Assembly: GCA_009103225.1 (NCBI GenBank)
Contig: RHPI01003156.1
Span: 1,328,552-1,392,551 of the forward strand
Source: Chlorokybus atmophyticus
Taxonomy: Eukaryota; Streptophyta; Chlorokybophyceae; Chlorokybales; Chlorokybaceae
Direction: 5' to 3'
DNA length: 64,000 nt
The position numbers were made by a program, and so were the translations under genes. Under the pieces are notes generated by a model. The model was given only the letters and a program-made list of their open reading frames with translations, did no database searches and was not told the origin of the DNA. Position 1 is the first letter of the stretch; each line of letters opens with the position of its first letter. Of the stretch, positions 22,560 through 35,521 are shown piece by piece.

Positions 22560-25500
22560 ATGGAGGCGGAGGCGGCGGTCGAGGCGGCGGAGGGGAAAGA
22601 TGTCAACCAGGAAGGGCAGGAGCATGAGGAGGAGATGGGGAAGGAGGTGGAGGTGGAGTTCAGGCGTGGAGGCTATGTCGGAGACGTTACTGCCTTGCGG
22701 CTGCTCAGCCTTCAAGGCCGTGCCTTTGCCGTCCTAGCTGGTAAGTGCTAGCTTATTTGCAGCAAACTGTTCAAGCTCCTCAAGCTTTGTCTGTGCACGA
22801 AGCTTAGCTCAACTTCAAATCATCATTGGTCTACTTGATGCTGTGAGTGACTGCAGCGAAGCATTGTGTGATGGTTGAATTGGTGTTGCTTGCTTCAGGC
22901 ACTGGAGCCCAGCTGCGTTGCTACCACCTGCACACCGGCCAGCTGCTACTCTCCTTGTGCGTGTTTGACGGACTCCGCATCCACTGCATCGAGGCAAGCC
23001 AATGACGAATGAAGTGTCTTTTGCTTGTCATTTGTTTGTCATTGCATTTAAGTGAAGCTGTTATCTCCTTTCAGGTGGAGGCTGCTGCTGTTGCTAGCAG
23101 TGGTACATTTGAAGAAGGGTCAGGGTCATGCTTCAACGTAGCAGTGGCTGGTGAACAACGGGTTCGGTTATTTCGCCTTGTGATGAATGCTGTGAATGAC
23201 AATGCTGGACAGAGCAGAGCTGAACTGGTCTGTCGGCTTCCTGCAATGGGGCACTGGGTGCTGGCAGTCAAGCTACTACTGGGACAGGTGAGAATGCCTG
23301 TGCGTGTGCCTGTGCGTGTGCTTGTGCGTGTGCAGGTGTTTCACACACACACACACACACACACACAAACAAGCGTGCGCGCGCGTGCTGGGTTGTGTGT
23401 GTGAAGCAGTGAGCAAGCCTGGAACAAACGTTTCTTTCAGTGCGTTTCGCTGACTCATCACTCTATCATCACTTCATCATCTTGGTGTTGGAAAACAATG
23501 CTGGATCAAGGCCTTTGTATGACAGCGTTTGACAAGGTTGATGTGTGTGCGCGACGCAGTTGCTGGCGGCGGGTCTTGCGAATAACTCGGTCGAGTTGTG
23601 GGACTGGAAAGCGGGTCGGCTGATCCGTAGGGTACTGTGCAGCGGTGAGTATCATCACATTTCATCGACAATGGATTCATATCAAGTTGTTGTTCAATAA
23701 CACCGTTTTTCGTATTCAAGCAGAGCGGTGCATGTTGTACTCGCTCGCCTTTCGCCATGACGACAGCGGTAAGCTGTTGGTCGCTGCTGGTACAATCTTT
23801 AATGAGGTCAGTGCCTGACTGATATAGATGCATATATCCACATTCAAGCGGATTCATCGTGATTACAGCTGTATTAATGCACGCTTAACAGGTGCTGGTG
23901 TGGCCAGCGGCAACCTCAACATCACCATGGCAAGAAGAGTTCACGCCACGACATAGGTTGCAAGGCCACGACGGCTCGATACACAACCTATGTTGGTCGC
24001 ACGACGGGCAGTGCATTGTGTCTGTTTCTGATGACAGGACGTAAGTGTGATGCCAAGTGACAGGTGCTTTGCTGCTTTTGTAATGTTGCTCATGCAGTTG
24101 GTATGGCATGCAGTGCACGGTTCTGGCACATTCCCAAGGAAGAGTACGAACATGCAATGCCTGGACCTGTTCTCTACGGTCACACAGCACGGATATGGGA
24201 CTGCTACTTGGGTAGACAGGTCCTCAACAGGCATACTCACATGCATGCATATGCTCGCACGCACGCATGCACGTGCACCCGCGCACACACTCATGCACGC
24301 TTGTATGCACGCACACACGCACGTGCAAGCACATGCGCAGGCAAGTGCGCACAAACACAATTACACGTCTTACGTACAGACACACGTGCACACCTTCATA
24401 CATACTCACAAGTTCTGTGTGATTCAGGTGCTTGTCACAGCTGGCGAGGACTGCACCTGCCGAGTATGGGACCATCAAGGCCGGTTGTTAACGGTGCTGC
24501 AAGGCCATCGGTGAGTGAAACCCAGGTACGCTTCCCCAAACTATGTACAACCATCCAACATGTGCCATCGAGCAAAGCCCAAAGCCCATCAAGTCCTGTA
24601 CTGACTACAGTGATTATGACAGGGGTCGCGGGATCTGGCGTGTTGCCTTTGATGAAGCAACAGCTTCCCTCGTCACAGCAGGCGCAGATGCATCCATTAA
24701 AACTTGGTCGCTTGCACAATGGCAGCAGATAGCCTCTATTGAAGAAAATTCTGGTGTTTGTAAGTCATCATCAGCTCCTGAGGTCTTTACACTGATCAAT
24801 ATGCCGGGTGTCAATGGAACAAACGAGAGTAACAGTGGCAATCTCCATGACAGGTACTATTACTTTGCCGTTGTGCAATGGTGCTATTGGTTGTGCTTAT
24901 GTTGTATCCTTTGCAGCACATCCGAGTATGTGCGAGCAGTGGTATTGCGCGACCATACAGCACTCTACGTGGCAACCAATCAGGGTTTGTTGCATCGCGT
25001 CCTTCTACCAACATCAACATCACCCTCCAGCAATGAATACTGGATTACGCTATTTGACTTTAGCTCCTTTGATGCACCTGACCAATCTACTTTTCGAGGC
25101 GCTCCCATCACCTGTCTGCAAGTGCTAGCTGGCGTTGACGATGATGATGGGGATTATGTTTTAGTTGGCGAGCACTCCGGTTGGGTAGCAGCATTGTATG
25201 TCACCCGTGCGAGTGATGCACACTGCACCGTTGAACGTGTCAATATCTGGCCTGCACACGACACGCGCCAGCTTGTTGGTGCATTCTGGTGCACGGAGCT
25301 TGGACCGAGGTAAATGCAATGTCAGTGGCTGTTGTGTATCCAGAATAGTAACTTGTGTGTGCACAAACAGTTTCTCACTGTCTTGTTGTGTGTGTACAGG
25401 CATGCGTTCACTGCAGACCCCAAAGGCAGGTTGAAGTGGTGGCTTCTGCCTGATAGATTGAAGGACAATGCATCAGACGCGAAGCATGACAAGACAAGCC

Positions 25501-28500
25501 ATTTGCTGGCGGAGCTCAAAACGAGTAGTAGTTATCGAGTACTCTGCTTAACTGTGTCGCCAAGCTTGCAGGTGGCTTTTCACGTTCTGTTGTTGTTGTT
25601 GCTGTTGCTAATAAATCAGGCAGGTTGGCCTGAAAATTGAGCAACTTGGTGTGCGTCCTTTGCTGCAGTTGCTTGTTTGCGGGGACCAGCAAGGCAATAT
25701 ATTTGCCTTCAAGCTGCCGGCTTCCCTGCTATCTCCAGGCAATGTAACACCTTCATCACAGGTAGAGGAGGCAGTCGCACATGACTGACGCCATATGCAA
25801 TGCTACTTTGTTTGCATTGAGTTTAATTATCGTTCAGGAGGTGGTGCAATTGACACCCACTGCAAGGCTTAGGGGTGCGCACGGCACGATGGCAGTTACC
25901 TCCCTGTCTGTGCGCAACGATACCGTCATATCGGTACGCACTCTTGTGTATGCTGTTTGGTGCTCAACTGTTGGGGGCCATGTTGGTGAGTACAGACAGC
26001 GTTGTGTACAGACAGGCCGGGACGGTTGCATTCGTCATTACATGCACCAAGACGGCAATTTGCAATGCTGCCAAACAGAGGGTACAGGTGTGCGCAAAAA
26101 ATGAAGCACATTCTTGCTTGCTACTCTGCACAGGGTGCCAAGTGCTGAGTTCAATGTTGATGCCACAGACATCTCAGCCGTGGAACGACTATACGCTTCT
26201 GATGATGGCAGCAATAGGAGTTCAATAGTGCTTGGGTTTCTTTCAGGGGACTTCATCATCCAAGACTTGACAGATAATAGAGAGGTGCTGAAGCACAAGT
26301 CCTTACAACGATGATAATGGCGCTGTGACCTGATCATCATGATTGTTCTCAATACATTGTTTACATGCTTAGGTGGTGCGCATAGACTGTGGCGGTTGGC
26401 GCCGCCCGCACGACTGTGCGATAGATGTGGGCACGTCGTTGCGCTACTGCTTCGTTTACTACACACACCGGCAGCTTTGCGTGCAGCTGAGTTGGAGTGT
26501 TAATGATGGCAACGAAGCGTTGACGGATGCTCCCGGCCGACAAACATCCTTACATTGGAGCTTTCATGGCATGGAAGTGCATAGCCTGCTATTTGCACCG
26601 CTCTCACTCGGCAGTCAAGCAGAACAAGAACAACACGTCATTGTCACTGGCAGCGAAGATGCATCCATACGACTAACCAGGTGACTAGCTGTTTGATTGC
26701 TAGTAATAGCGTCTCTAGCTTGATATCTTTAGTGGTTGGTTTTACATTTCCCTGTATGCAGGTGCACACAAGATGCGCAGATGGACAGTTCATATGTCTT
26801 AGGGGAGCACGTTGGCGGCCAGAGCGTGCGTGCCTTAGCCGTCATTCCCACCGACGGTCTGTTGCAACAACAACTGCTTGTTGCCTTGACCATCCCTCAC
26901 ACTTGCATGTTGAACTGAGTCTTGTCCCGATTGTGGAATTCAGGCCATAATGAAGAGACAGTTCTATTTACTGCTGGAGCCAAGGAGATACTCAGCTGCT
27001 GGGTGTTGTCGGAAGCATCCTCCATATGGCTCAGCACGTTTGTGCGTCACGGCGGCACATCGCTCGGACATGGCTCCAGCGATGACAGGCGATACCTTGC
27101 CTTGACTGCATTTGCAAAGGGCAGCTTTGGTGACAGGTATGTGGGTGCTTTATGAACACAATTGAAATGAATTTAAAATTGTGTCTGATTTTGAGGTTGA
27201 GCTTACGGTTGGTTGTATGGTGCAGGACTTTGGTGTGCTTTATTGTGGTGGCCAGCTCGAATGCTACGCTCACGCTGTTTGCATTCAACATGCACGAGAA
27301 GTCCTGGTAAGGCATTAGACAGATCACAGTTGCTCAATCGGTTGGCATGACCTCTTGTGGTTGGTGACTTCAATCCCACATGCAGGAAGTCTCTCGCCGC
27401 ACTGGATTGCCACACAGCGCCGGTTTTGTCGCTGGTCCACCACATCTTGGCCAAAGAGTCTGGTATGTGCCTCATAGCATGCATGCATGCATACGTAACC
27501 ATGTACTGCATACGTGCAACACACCACAAGCCTCTGAGTTACTGTTTGTCATGTTTGCAGGAGATGGTGATGCAACTGTGGTTTTCAGCGGGTCAACAGA
27601 TGGCTCGCTGGCTGCGTGGGACGTGACTGAGTTCACAGAGCAGTTCATGTCTGGCACAACCAATGGCAAAACATCAAGTCAGGAGGAAACAATAACGCAG
27701 AATGGGGTTGTAGACAACAGCACACTCTCTATGAAGAAGTCCGCTGATGGCGCGTACAGAAAGCGCACGTCTTCAAGGGCCAAAACCAGAGTAGCGCACA
27801 ACATGTATGCGACGGAAGGCCCGAAAGACCCTCTCACAGTGTTGAAGCCCGCTTTCTTCGTCAACAAGCTGCACCAATCTGGTGTCAATTGCGCAAGCGT
27901 TGCAACCGTAAGCGCACGAGCGTGCTTGCTGGTGACAGGCGGCGATGACCAGGCCATCACTGCAAGTATGGTAGTCAGAGACTCGAATGGTGGCTTCATG
28001 CATCAACTGCTACACCGAGTGGACATTGCTCATTCATCCGCAGTGCGAGGTACTGTTGTGACTATCAGAGTGGTTGCTGTGTCCTGTGCGTGCATTGTAT
28101 CGTTGGTGGTGAAGAGGTATCAAAACTGCAGTTGTTTGTTGCAGGTATCTGGACGGACGCCTGCTGCATCATCTCCGCCGGCCTTGATCAGAGGTTGCGG
28201 GTGTGGTCATTCAGTGAAGAGGGCTGCGCTTTATCACTCAAGGAAAGCTGCTGTATGGTGACTGATGTGCCGGACATCAGCGCCATGGACGTGCAGCTTT
28301 CAAAGCAATTGGACAGGCAAGGCTGTGTCTCGTCCTTTCTTGTCAGGACAATAACTGTTTGTTGACTGCTCATGCTGTAGGATACATGTCATAAACGAGC
28401 AGCCCATGACCAAATTGTTGACTCTGCCGCTGTACTGTAATGCAGCAACGGTCTGGGCCAGTCTAGACTGCACTATCGCATCGCGTGTGCTGGGCGTGGA

Positions 28501-28537
28501 CTTCAAGTTGTTGACGCTACAGTCAGATCACCGTTGA
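22560..28537 (+). CDS. WDR6: WDR6-like WD40 protein (tRNA 2'-O-methylation cofactor)
   Basis: Large WD-repeat protein spread over many exons. First exons: 22560-22740, 22899-22993, 23075-23287, from 23560. In yeast (Trm734/Rtt10) and human, WDR6 partners the FtsJ-type methyltransferase that modifies position 34 of certain tRNAs. Visible blades include NNSVELWDWKAGRLIRRVL, LQGHDGSIHNLCWSHDGQCI with VSVSDDRT, ARIWDC, VLVTAGEDCTCRVWDHQGRL, ASLVTAGADASIKTWSL, VIVTGSEDASIRLTR, VVFSGSTDGSLAAWDV and ISAGLDQRLRVWSF. The number and spacing of repeats and the ARIWDC block fit WDR6. The second intron begins GCAAGC after CATCGAG, so it is a GC-AG intron. An in-frame ATG at 22545 would add five residues. 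Not every exon boundary was fixed. Confidence 0.85.
24235..24410. repeat. Alternating purine-pyrimidine intron in WDR6
   Basis: Intron between the ARIWDC and VLVTAGED exons, packed with ACGCACGC, GCATGC and GTGCAC strings. Confidence 0.7.
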
Positions 28538-29683
28538 AGGCTTGCAGTGAATTACTTCAAAGAATGAGATGGGCATTGGTGGCCCCTGGGAGCTGAGGGA
28601 TTTCCATGGGGAAGGACTTCTCAATCAACCTCCTGCCTGCATGGTGAGGCCGTGCAGTGTAGTTGTCGCCCATATGCTGTTTGCTCCTGGTGTGGCTGCA
28701 AATGTTGGTGTTTGCGCAACTACCCCAACTATTATGGCCAGCGAGCCTGCAGAACAACGCACATCAGCACAGGGACTGTGGCTGGCAACCCGTTCACACG
28801 CAGCAGATAGACGCAGCCATAAACTTGCTGTACGTGCATTGGGTCGTTGGCATCACCCTGGTTGGGTGGAGTGCAAGCATGTTCATGCAATCAGTGAGTA
28901 TCATCAATCATGCACTATGCGCTGCGTAGTGGTAACGATAGGAGCAGCTGTATTTGTGAATTGGCACTGCATTGTGCAACCATATATCAAGCCCAGCCTC
29001 AATTAAGCCACTGCCTTGCATGGTGCTTGCTAATAACTGCAACATGCATACAATACACAGGCAGGCCGGTGTTTCACCATTGTCTGTACTTATGATGATG
29101 CCCGTACCGCCCCATAAACACAGTGCAACACGCCATTACAGATCGGCATGCAACAAGTAGCCCCGGACGAGCTGCGCTAATCCACTTGCTATGGTTTGAG
29201 GATGTCTGGTGTGCAAGGAGTTGAAGTGAGGCAGGTACTGCTGTCGAAACACTATTGGACTATGCTGGTTGTAATGTGAACTGTTAGTTGTGGGTGATGC
29301 TATGATGCGTTTGCTGGTGTGCTTGCTTGTGACTGCTACTACAGAGGGACCCTTTCTTTTACCCTATGCTGGTGCTGCTACGCGTCGTTGGCTTGCTACT
29401 TGTGCTGCAAAGGCATGGGGAACCGCCGCAAGCATGTACGGCTTGGCTTGCATACAACCAGCCAGGTATTGGTACATATTAGACAGGCAAGCATACGTAA
29501 GAGCAACATGGTACCAATCGGAATGGCGATGAACTGTACAGTCTGATCAATTGGAATCGTCTCCATGTGTGCTTGAATAATTACTATTAGCATAAACTAT
29601 GAATACAGTATTATTTGTATCAGCTACTGCCGGCAAATTGCATTACCGCCTCCAGCTGCCCAAGTTATGACGGCAGTTGCGAC
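28538..29683. other. Spacer between convergent WDR6 and CAP-D2
   Basis: About 1.15 kb holding both 3' flanks. Short ORFs only, no domains seen. Confidence 0.55.
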
Positions 29684-32600
29684 TCAGTCCTCTGCTGAGC
29701 TTGCAGAAGACACCTCAGATGATGCACTGGACTCCACTACGGTTTTGCGAGTCTGCCGTTGAGTTGTCTTTGGTGCAGCCTTCTTCTGTGGAGCCTGGTA
29801 CATGCAGTTATGTTGTCAATGCACATCGCTTTCCAGCTGTCCGCAACAGCAAGTTGCCATGCAGCCCACTCACCTTCCTTGCCGCAGCAGGCTTGGCTTG
29901 CCGGGTGGGCCTTGCATTGAGTACAGCACTCTGATTCTCGTCATTGCTTTCCTCAGCACCATCACTTGCTGCCTCTCTGGTGCTCGCAGAGGCTCTCCTT
30001 TGTTGCTGCGCCCTTTTTGCTACCGGCTTCTTCCTCACCCTCTTGGTCGAAGTGACCTCTTCTCGAGCGTCAGCGACCGTGGCGTTGCGGCTTGCAGCTG
30101 TTCAACACAACATAGACTCAATAACGGTGGAGGCAGTCTATGCGCACATGTTAGACCCACACACACAATGCAAGGCCTACCAGCAGACATGGACGGGGAT
30201 CCAGGCTCGTCGGAGTCCTGAGTGCTCAAGCGCTTAGCATCGGTTGTCTGGGCCTTCTCTACCACAGCTTCATCCTCCTGTCGCTCTTTGTGGCACGCAT
30301 GCAACTTCTCTTCCAGCTCCTCGATAACTGCTCGCACGTCTGCCTTGGCCTGCTTCTTGCCCTGTGGCACATTTGTGAGGACAAGTGCAGCCTTGAAGAA
30401 GAAAAAGACTTGTCTGCCAACCACTGTGACATGAGGCATGAGAAGTAGATGCACACATGCCAATAAACACCAAGTACAGACTGAATGCATTGCAGAGTTG
30501 CACCTTGGAAAGGTAAGCAAGGAAGAAACCTAGGATCTCCTCACTGTGCAGCAGATGCTGATAGGTGCGGAAGCTGTCTGCAAGCTTCTTGACACCCTTG
30601 TCGGTGAAGTTCAGCAGGGACATGCAGTACGCTATGTCTTTCTGCTGCTTAAATTCTGAGCATACCACACAAGATGAGCCAACTGGCGATATGCAGCACT
30701 GAAGGGTGCAATGCAAGCAGGCCTTACCCGTGACACTGCCCAATCGGTTGCAGAGCTTTTCAACCAAGCTCTCCGATTGCTTGTCCTGCAATATTAAGGC
30801 TTGCCAGGTAAGAATAGGCACTCCAGGTTGAAAGGGAGCAACAGGACAGAACTTTCTGACCTTCTTGATGAAGCCAAGCAAGCAGGTCATTATTCTATGA
30901 AAACTTTCGCTGGGGATCCCAGCACTGGACAGGCTGCTCAGCATGTCCGGCATGAGGTTATACACAGGGCTGGTACCTGTCAGCAACGTTTGTTGACTTT
31001 GTTTGTCCAACTCATCTCAAAGCTGCAGCGCTTACTTTTTTGTGACAGCTCATGGAAGAATAGTCTTGCTAAGCCCGCAATGCGAGGCGACTCATCCTCC
31101 AAGCAGAGGGCCATTTCACTAATGTGTCCCTTGACCTGTGCAAAGCACATTGATGAGGCTGAATGGTGCAGGCATGTGTGCATGCTTTGGCGTGTCAGTC
31201 TCACCTTGAGCATGTCATTGAGAATGAGATGTGTGAGAACCATCAGTGCATTCTTGCGCACACCAGGACACGTATCGCGTAACCTCTGATACATGTGCTC
31301 CGTCCAAGGCTCCACAAGGTTGGGGAACCTGAACGCGAGGTCTCCGAGAGCGATGATGCAGTTAGAGCGCACCGCTGTCGCCGGCGAGTTTTGCACGATG
31401 GTAAACAGAAGCCGGAGGTTGCGGTCACTGCAAGCCATGGCTCAGCATGCATCAGACCAAACTGAGAGCAGTTGCTTTGAGTGAGCTTACCAGAACTCGC
31501 TGTCAATCGCCATCAGTTTGCACATCGCCAAAATCACAGATGCGTGTAGATTGGGGTGCTGCACAACTGTATATCAGAACTGTAACCATATATGCTCATC
31601 AACTACTGTGTACCGGTCGCAGCCAATGCCACAGCAGTGGCGACTGATGTGGACATCTGTACCCTGGTTTCCTAGTCATACCTGCTGCAGCAGGGCCGTT
31701 TTGCTGCAGATAGCCTGCACAATAGGAGCGTACAAAGCAACAAAGTCCCTGTTGCTCTCTTCAGCGGCTGCACCAACAATCTCCTTTTCGCAAGCATCAC
31801 GCATGTCATCTAGCTCAATATCTGCCTGCATGCTGCTGGCACCGAGTTCTTCAGCTATATCCTGTTAAGGTAGAAACATTAGTAAAAGCATTAGCAAAAT
31901 ATCTTGCTGCCTTTCGTGTGTCTGCACATATTTGCACCAGCCAACTTGCCTGCTGTTTTGGCTGCTGTACACCAGCCTCAGCTGCTTCAGCAGCAGCCTG
32001 TGCGGCAGCTTTCTCTTCAGCCGCCCTACTTCTTCGAACACGGCGCACGCACGCCTCGGCGTAGACGAGTTGCTGCAAAGCAACTTGGCCGAGCGCAAAG
32101 AAGAATCGGCTGAGCGCAGCCACATTGACGGGCTCCCCAGGAGATGCGTTGCTGTCGCTGCCTTGTTCATCACATCCGCTTCGTATACCCACCGACATTG
32201 CTAGGTGTTGCAGGACTGCTGTGCTCAGAGCCTCTGGATGAGGATGCAGGGCGTATATCGCCTTGACTGCTTGCTCCGCTGCACCATACCAATGGCTGTC
32301 TGGGAGGTGCTTGTCCAGCAGCAGCTTTGACAGAGCACCAAAGGCTGCATGGTTTTCAGCCAGAGGAGAAGGCGCCTCTCCAGCCCCCGTCACGCGTTGC
32401 AGAGCCACGCAAGCGTATCTGGCAACATGCGGGTCCTCACGTGACAACGGTCCAAAGCCGGCTGCCAGCAACGGGTGCAGCTGTTCCTTCACAATGCTGG
32501 GTTCAGCGACAGCAGCCATGGACAACACCATCAGAGCGCCCCGTCTGTGTCTTGCTTCAGAGCCGTCTTTGCCTGTGGCAAAGATTGTCCAGAGTTCCCG

Positions 32601-35167
32601 CACCTGCAGCAAACACAGCAAACTAGGCTGAGAACTGCGAACTGTCTCATCAATCTGCCAGCAAACACTACAGCAGTGCATAAGATGTGGTAAGGACACA
32701 ACTTACTGTAGATGACTTCAGTTCTGTCCGACGCGTCAACTGCGCTACAGCCTCCTCAAGCGCTGTCAGCGTGCCCAAAGGTGCACCGACTGCTACGTCA
32801 ATGAGCCGCTGCGCAGTTTGCTCAGCCTGTCCTTTCATGTACAACGACAAGCACGCTTCCACAACAGCATTCTGAACAACGCTCTCCTTCGAGAACACCT
32901 GCCAGGAGTAGGCGGATTGTCCAACTGTCAAACAACCACATAAGACTTGCTGAAGCAAAATATGGCTGCAGGCTTACCATTGGCAGCATACGGTAAATGG
33001 CAAGATGAGTGTTGTCGACCTGGAACTGGTGAGCAAGAACAAGATACTGTATGCTTTCTGTAACGTCCGTCACACTGGAGGATGTCAGCAGCTCGCAGAG
33101 CACTGGCATCGTGCAAGCGAGTAACTTTGCAAACTGCAGTCCAACCTTCAGCGATGCTACCAGGTGTCGTATAGCATCATTTCCTCCTTCAAACTGTGGA
33201 ACACTGCTCGAGTTCTCATCAGGAACATCCTCGACTGCAGCGGCATCCTCGCCAGCAACGCTGCTGGAGCCCGTCTCTGCTTGGTCATCTGTTACGCAGC
33301 TGGTGTCTGGCTCTGCATCACCTGACTTCGGCCATATGTCTGGTTGTGCTGCTGAAGATGCTGATGGGTTCTGTGCTGTCAACTTGGCTTGATACTGGTT
33401 GAGTGTGGTTTCATACTGACTGGGAACCATAGTTGGACCAAAGGGGTTGTACTGTAGCATCGTGGCCAACAGGCGCAATGCAAGCTTGCGCACGTTAGCA
33501 GTCTTGTCTTGCAATCGCCCAGCAGCCAGCTGCGAAACTTGCATCCATTGCCCCAGAGGAATGGCCTTCTGAGCACACAGGTTGGCCCAGGTCTTCATGA
33601 CCTCACTCCTTGTCCAAACAGACGTGTCGCGTGCCCGCTCAACAAGAATGTTCAGCAAGCCTTGTTTGCTTTGTAAGCGAGCATGCTCACCGCCAGCAGT
33701 CTGCTCCGCATCAGTAAACGCATTGACAATAAGAACGCCAATAGCCGCAACCATCCCGCTCCGCAAAGGGTACGCACTGCAGTTCAAGAGAGGAAGCAGG
33801 ACACTGAGGTTGGTGGCGACCAACTTTGGCAACCTAGTTGCCAACTCCTGAATGAACTCGCCAACATGCTTCACACCGGGTGTTTCTCGGGCGTTCGCAG
33901 GAATTCGAGCCACCTCCCTGATCAGGTCGAGTGCTAGTCGGGGGTCTGCGTGCTCCCTAGCAGCTGTTGCGGCAATGTCCGCTGCATGTGGTGGCAAGTG
34001 CTCATGGTTGTGCAACGAGTGCACCAGCGAGGAGACAGTGCCCAACACTTGGTTGTACTTCACAGCACTTGTGACAAGGATGCGGGTCACGAGCTGCTTA
34101 ATGAGTGTGTTGCGCATAACTGCAGCTTTCTCAAGAAGCAGGAATGCTGCCCTGCCATATGAATATCAATTAATTAGTATCAGAAGTGCCAAGCGCTTAA
34201 CTGTACATGCAGTGAGTTCCAACCTGCTGAATGTGCCAAGGAGGTCCACGTCTGGCGTCTGCATCCTGTACAACCGAAACAAGTCCCCATCGAGCACTGC
34301 AGCCAGCCTGTCCATAACCTTCTCCCTTAGCTCCTCCCAATTCCAGCTTGCAGAGGCAGGTTTGGGTTTTTTCCTTCCCTGCATATGTGGCTGTCAGTCA
34401 TGTTGCACAGGGCATCCAGATGCATGCCCCATGAGGCAAATGAACATCTTACTTACCCTGGCTGTTTGGGAGCTTGTGACATCACTAGTGTTTTGCTCGT
34501 GCCACTCGTTCTCCGCACATGTCAAGATGGTGCAAAGGAAGTACACGTACACTTTCAGCGCAGTGCGATGCGCATTGATCGATGCCACAGCAGCATCTGC
34601 ATCGTCATCAGCAGAGAACGTTCCTAGCAGTGATGCAGTTGCTGTGTTTAGGACGGACAGATTGGAACAAAGACTATCCAACAGCCGAGCTTTCGCCCCT
34701 GCTGTTAACAAAGAGAAGTGCCTGCACCACAAGAAGTTGCTGCAATGAGAAACGCTTTGGGCCAACAGCAATAAGGTGTTGAAGCAGCAACTTGCGAGTT
34801 TCATCCAGCAGCATAGCTGTCGTGTAAACCAGCAATGAAGTGGCAGGGCCTGTACTTACTTGACCAGAGAGTAAACCCTACTGAAAACGGCCGCCTCAAC
34901 AATGCAAACAGAATCGTTGTCCAGCAACTCCGTTACAGTTCCTACAATGTCACCATGTGAGGTCAAGTTCATATCTGTCTGCTGAGCAGTCAGAGTACAA
35001 ATGTCAGACCAACGGCATTACTTACCTTCAACCAGTGCCCGAACATCAGCCTCCCCCAGCTCCGCAACATCAACAGCGTTGGCAGCGTACAGCACATGCG
35101 ACCCGCTCGACTCATGTTCCAGGTCCACCAGCCGCTGCGGCACAGCAAACTCTACGGGGGTATCCAT
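29684..35167 (-). CDS. CAPD2: Condensin complex subunit 1 (CAP-D2/Cnd1)
   Basis: HEAT-repeat subunit of condensin I, which compacts mitotic chromosomes. Many exons on the minus strand. The start ATG at 35167 begins MDTPVEFAVPQRLVDLEH, close to the plant CAP-D2 N-terminus. Family landmarks follow: HADPRLALDLIREVARI, FIQELATRLPKLVATNLSVL, GLLNILVERARDTSVWTRS, VRKLALRLLATMLQYNPFGP, and near the C-terminus AVRSNCIIALGDLAFRFPNL, VRKNALMVLTHLILNDMLK, ISEMALCLEDESPRIAGLAR and FIKK. The tail is basic and Ser-rich (RKKPVAKRAQQQRR), a likely nuclear-localisation and phosphorylation region, ending at the stop 29684-29686. The body is complete; some small exon junctions were not resolved. It is divergent from the NEDD8 gene, with a telobox between. 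Confidence 0.92.
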
Positions 35168-35359
35168 TACGCGCTCAACCTCTCCAGCAAGCCATACCCC
35201 AGTTCGTCCAGACGCGCTCCTCTTCCACCTCAACCTCAACAAGACTCTTCCTTGTCCTTCAACTCCTTCTGTACCCTACAACGTCACCTCCAAACCTGCC
35301 TCCACATCCGCCTCCACTTCCTGCTCGTTGTCCGCCGCCGCCGCCCCCAAACACTGCCG

Positions 35360-35368
35360 TTAGGGTTT
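35360..35368 (-). promoter_or_regulatory. Telobox in the CAP-D2/NEDD8 promoter
   Basis: TTAGGGTTT on the plus strand (AAACCCTAA on minus), about 190 bp upstream of the CAP-D2 start. Further CCTAACCCTAA-like bases occur near 35467. Confidence 0.6.
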
Positions 35369-35521
35369 CAAAAGTTCCAAATGGCAACTTGCGTTCACCC
35401 AACAAAGCGCGGGAAAGCAACACTCACGTTCATGTCAACGCGCACGTTAGCCGGAGGTTAACAACACCTAACCCTAAGCAGCTTGGCCTGTGTCGTTGTC
35501 GTTGCTGGCGTTGCCGGCACC

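Noticed and set aside
24047-24732. Overlapping plus-strand ORFs of 155-222 aa
   Set aside because: They read through CA/TG-rich introns of WDR6 in wrong frames. Only the WD-repeat frame is supported.
35018-35242. CAP-D2 starting at an upstream non-ATG or the ATG near 35427
   Set aside because: The 35427 ATG frame stops within a few codons. The ATG at 35167 gives the plant CAP-D2 N-terminus directly.
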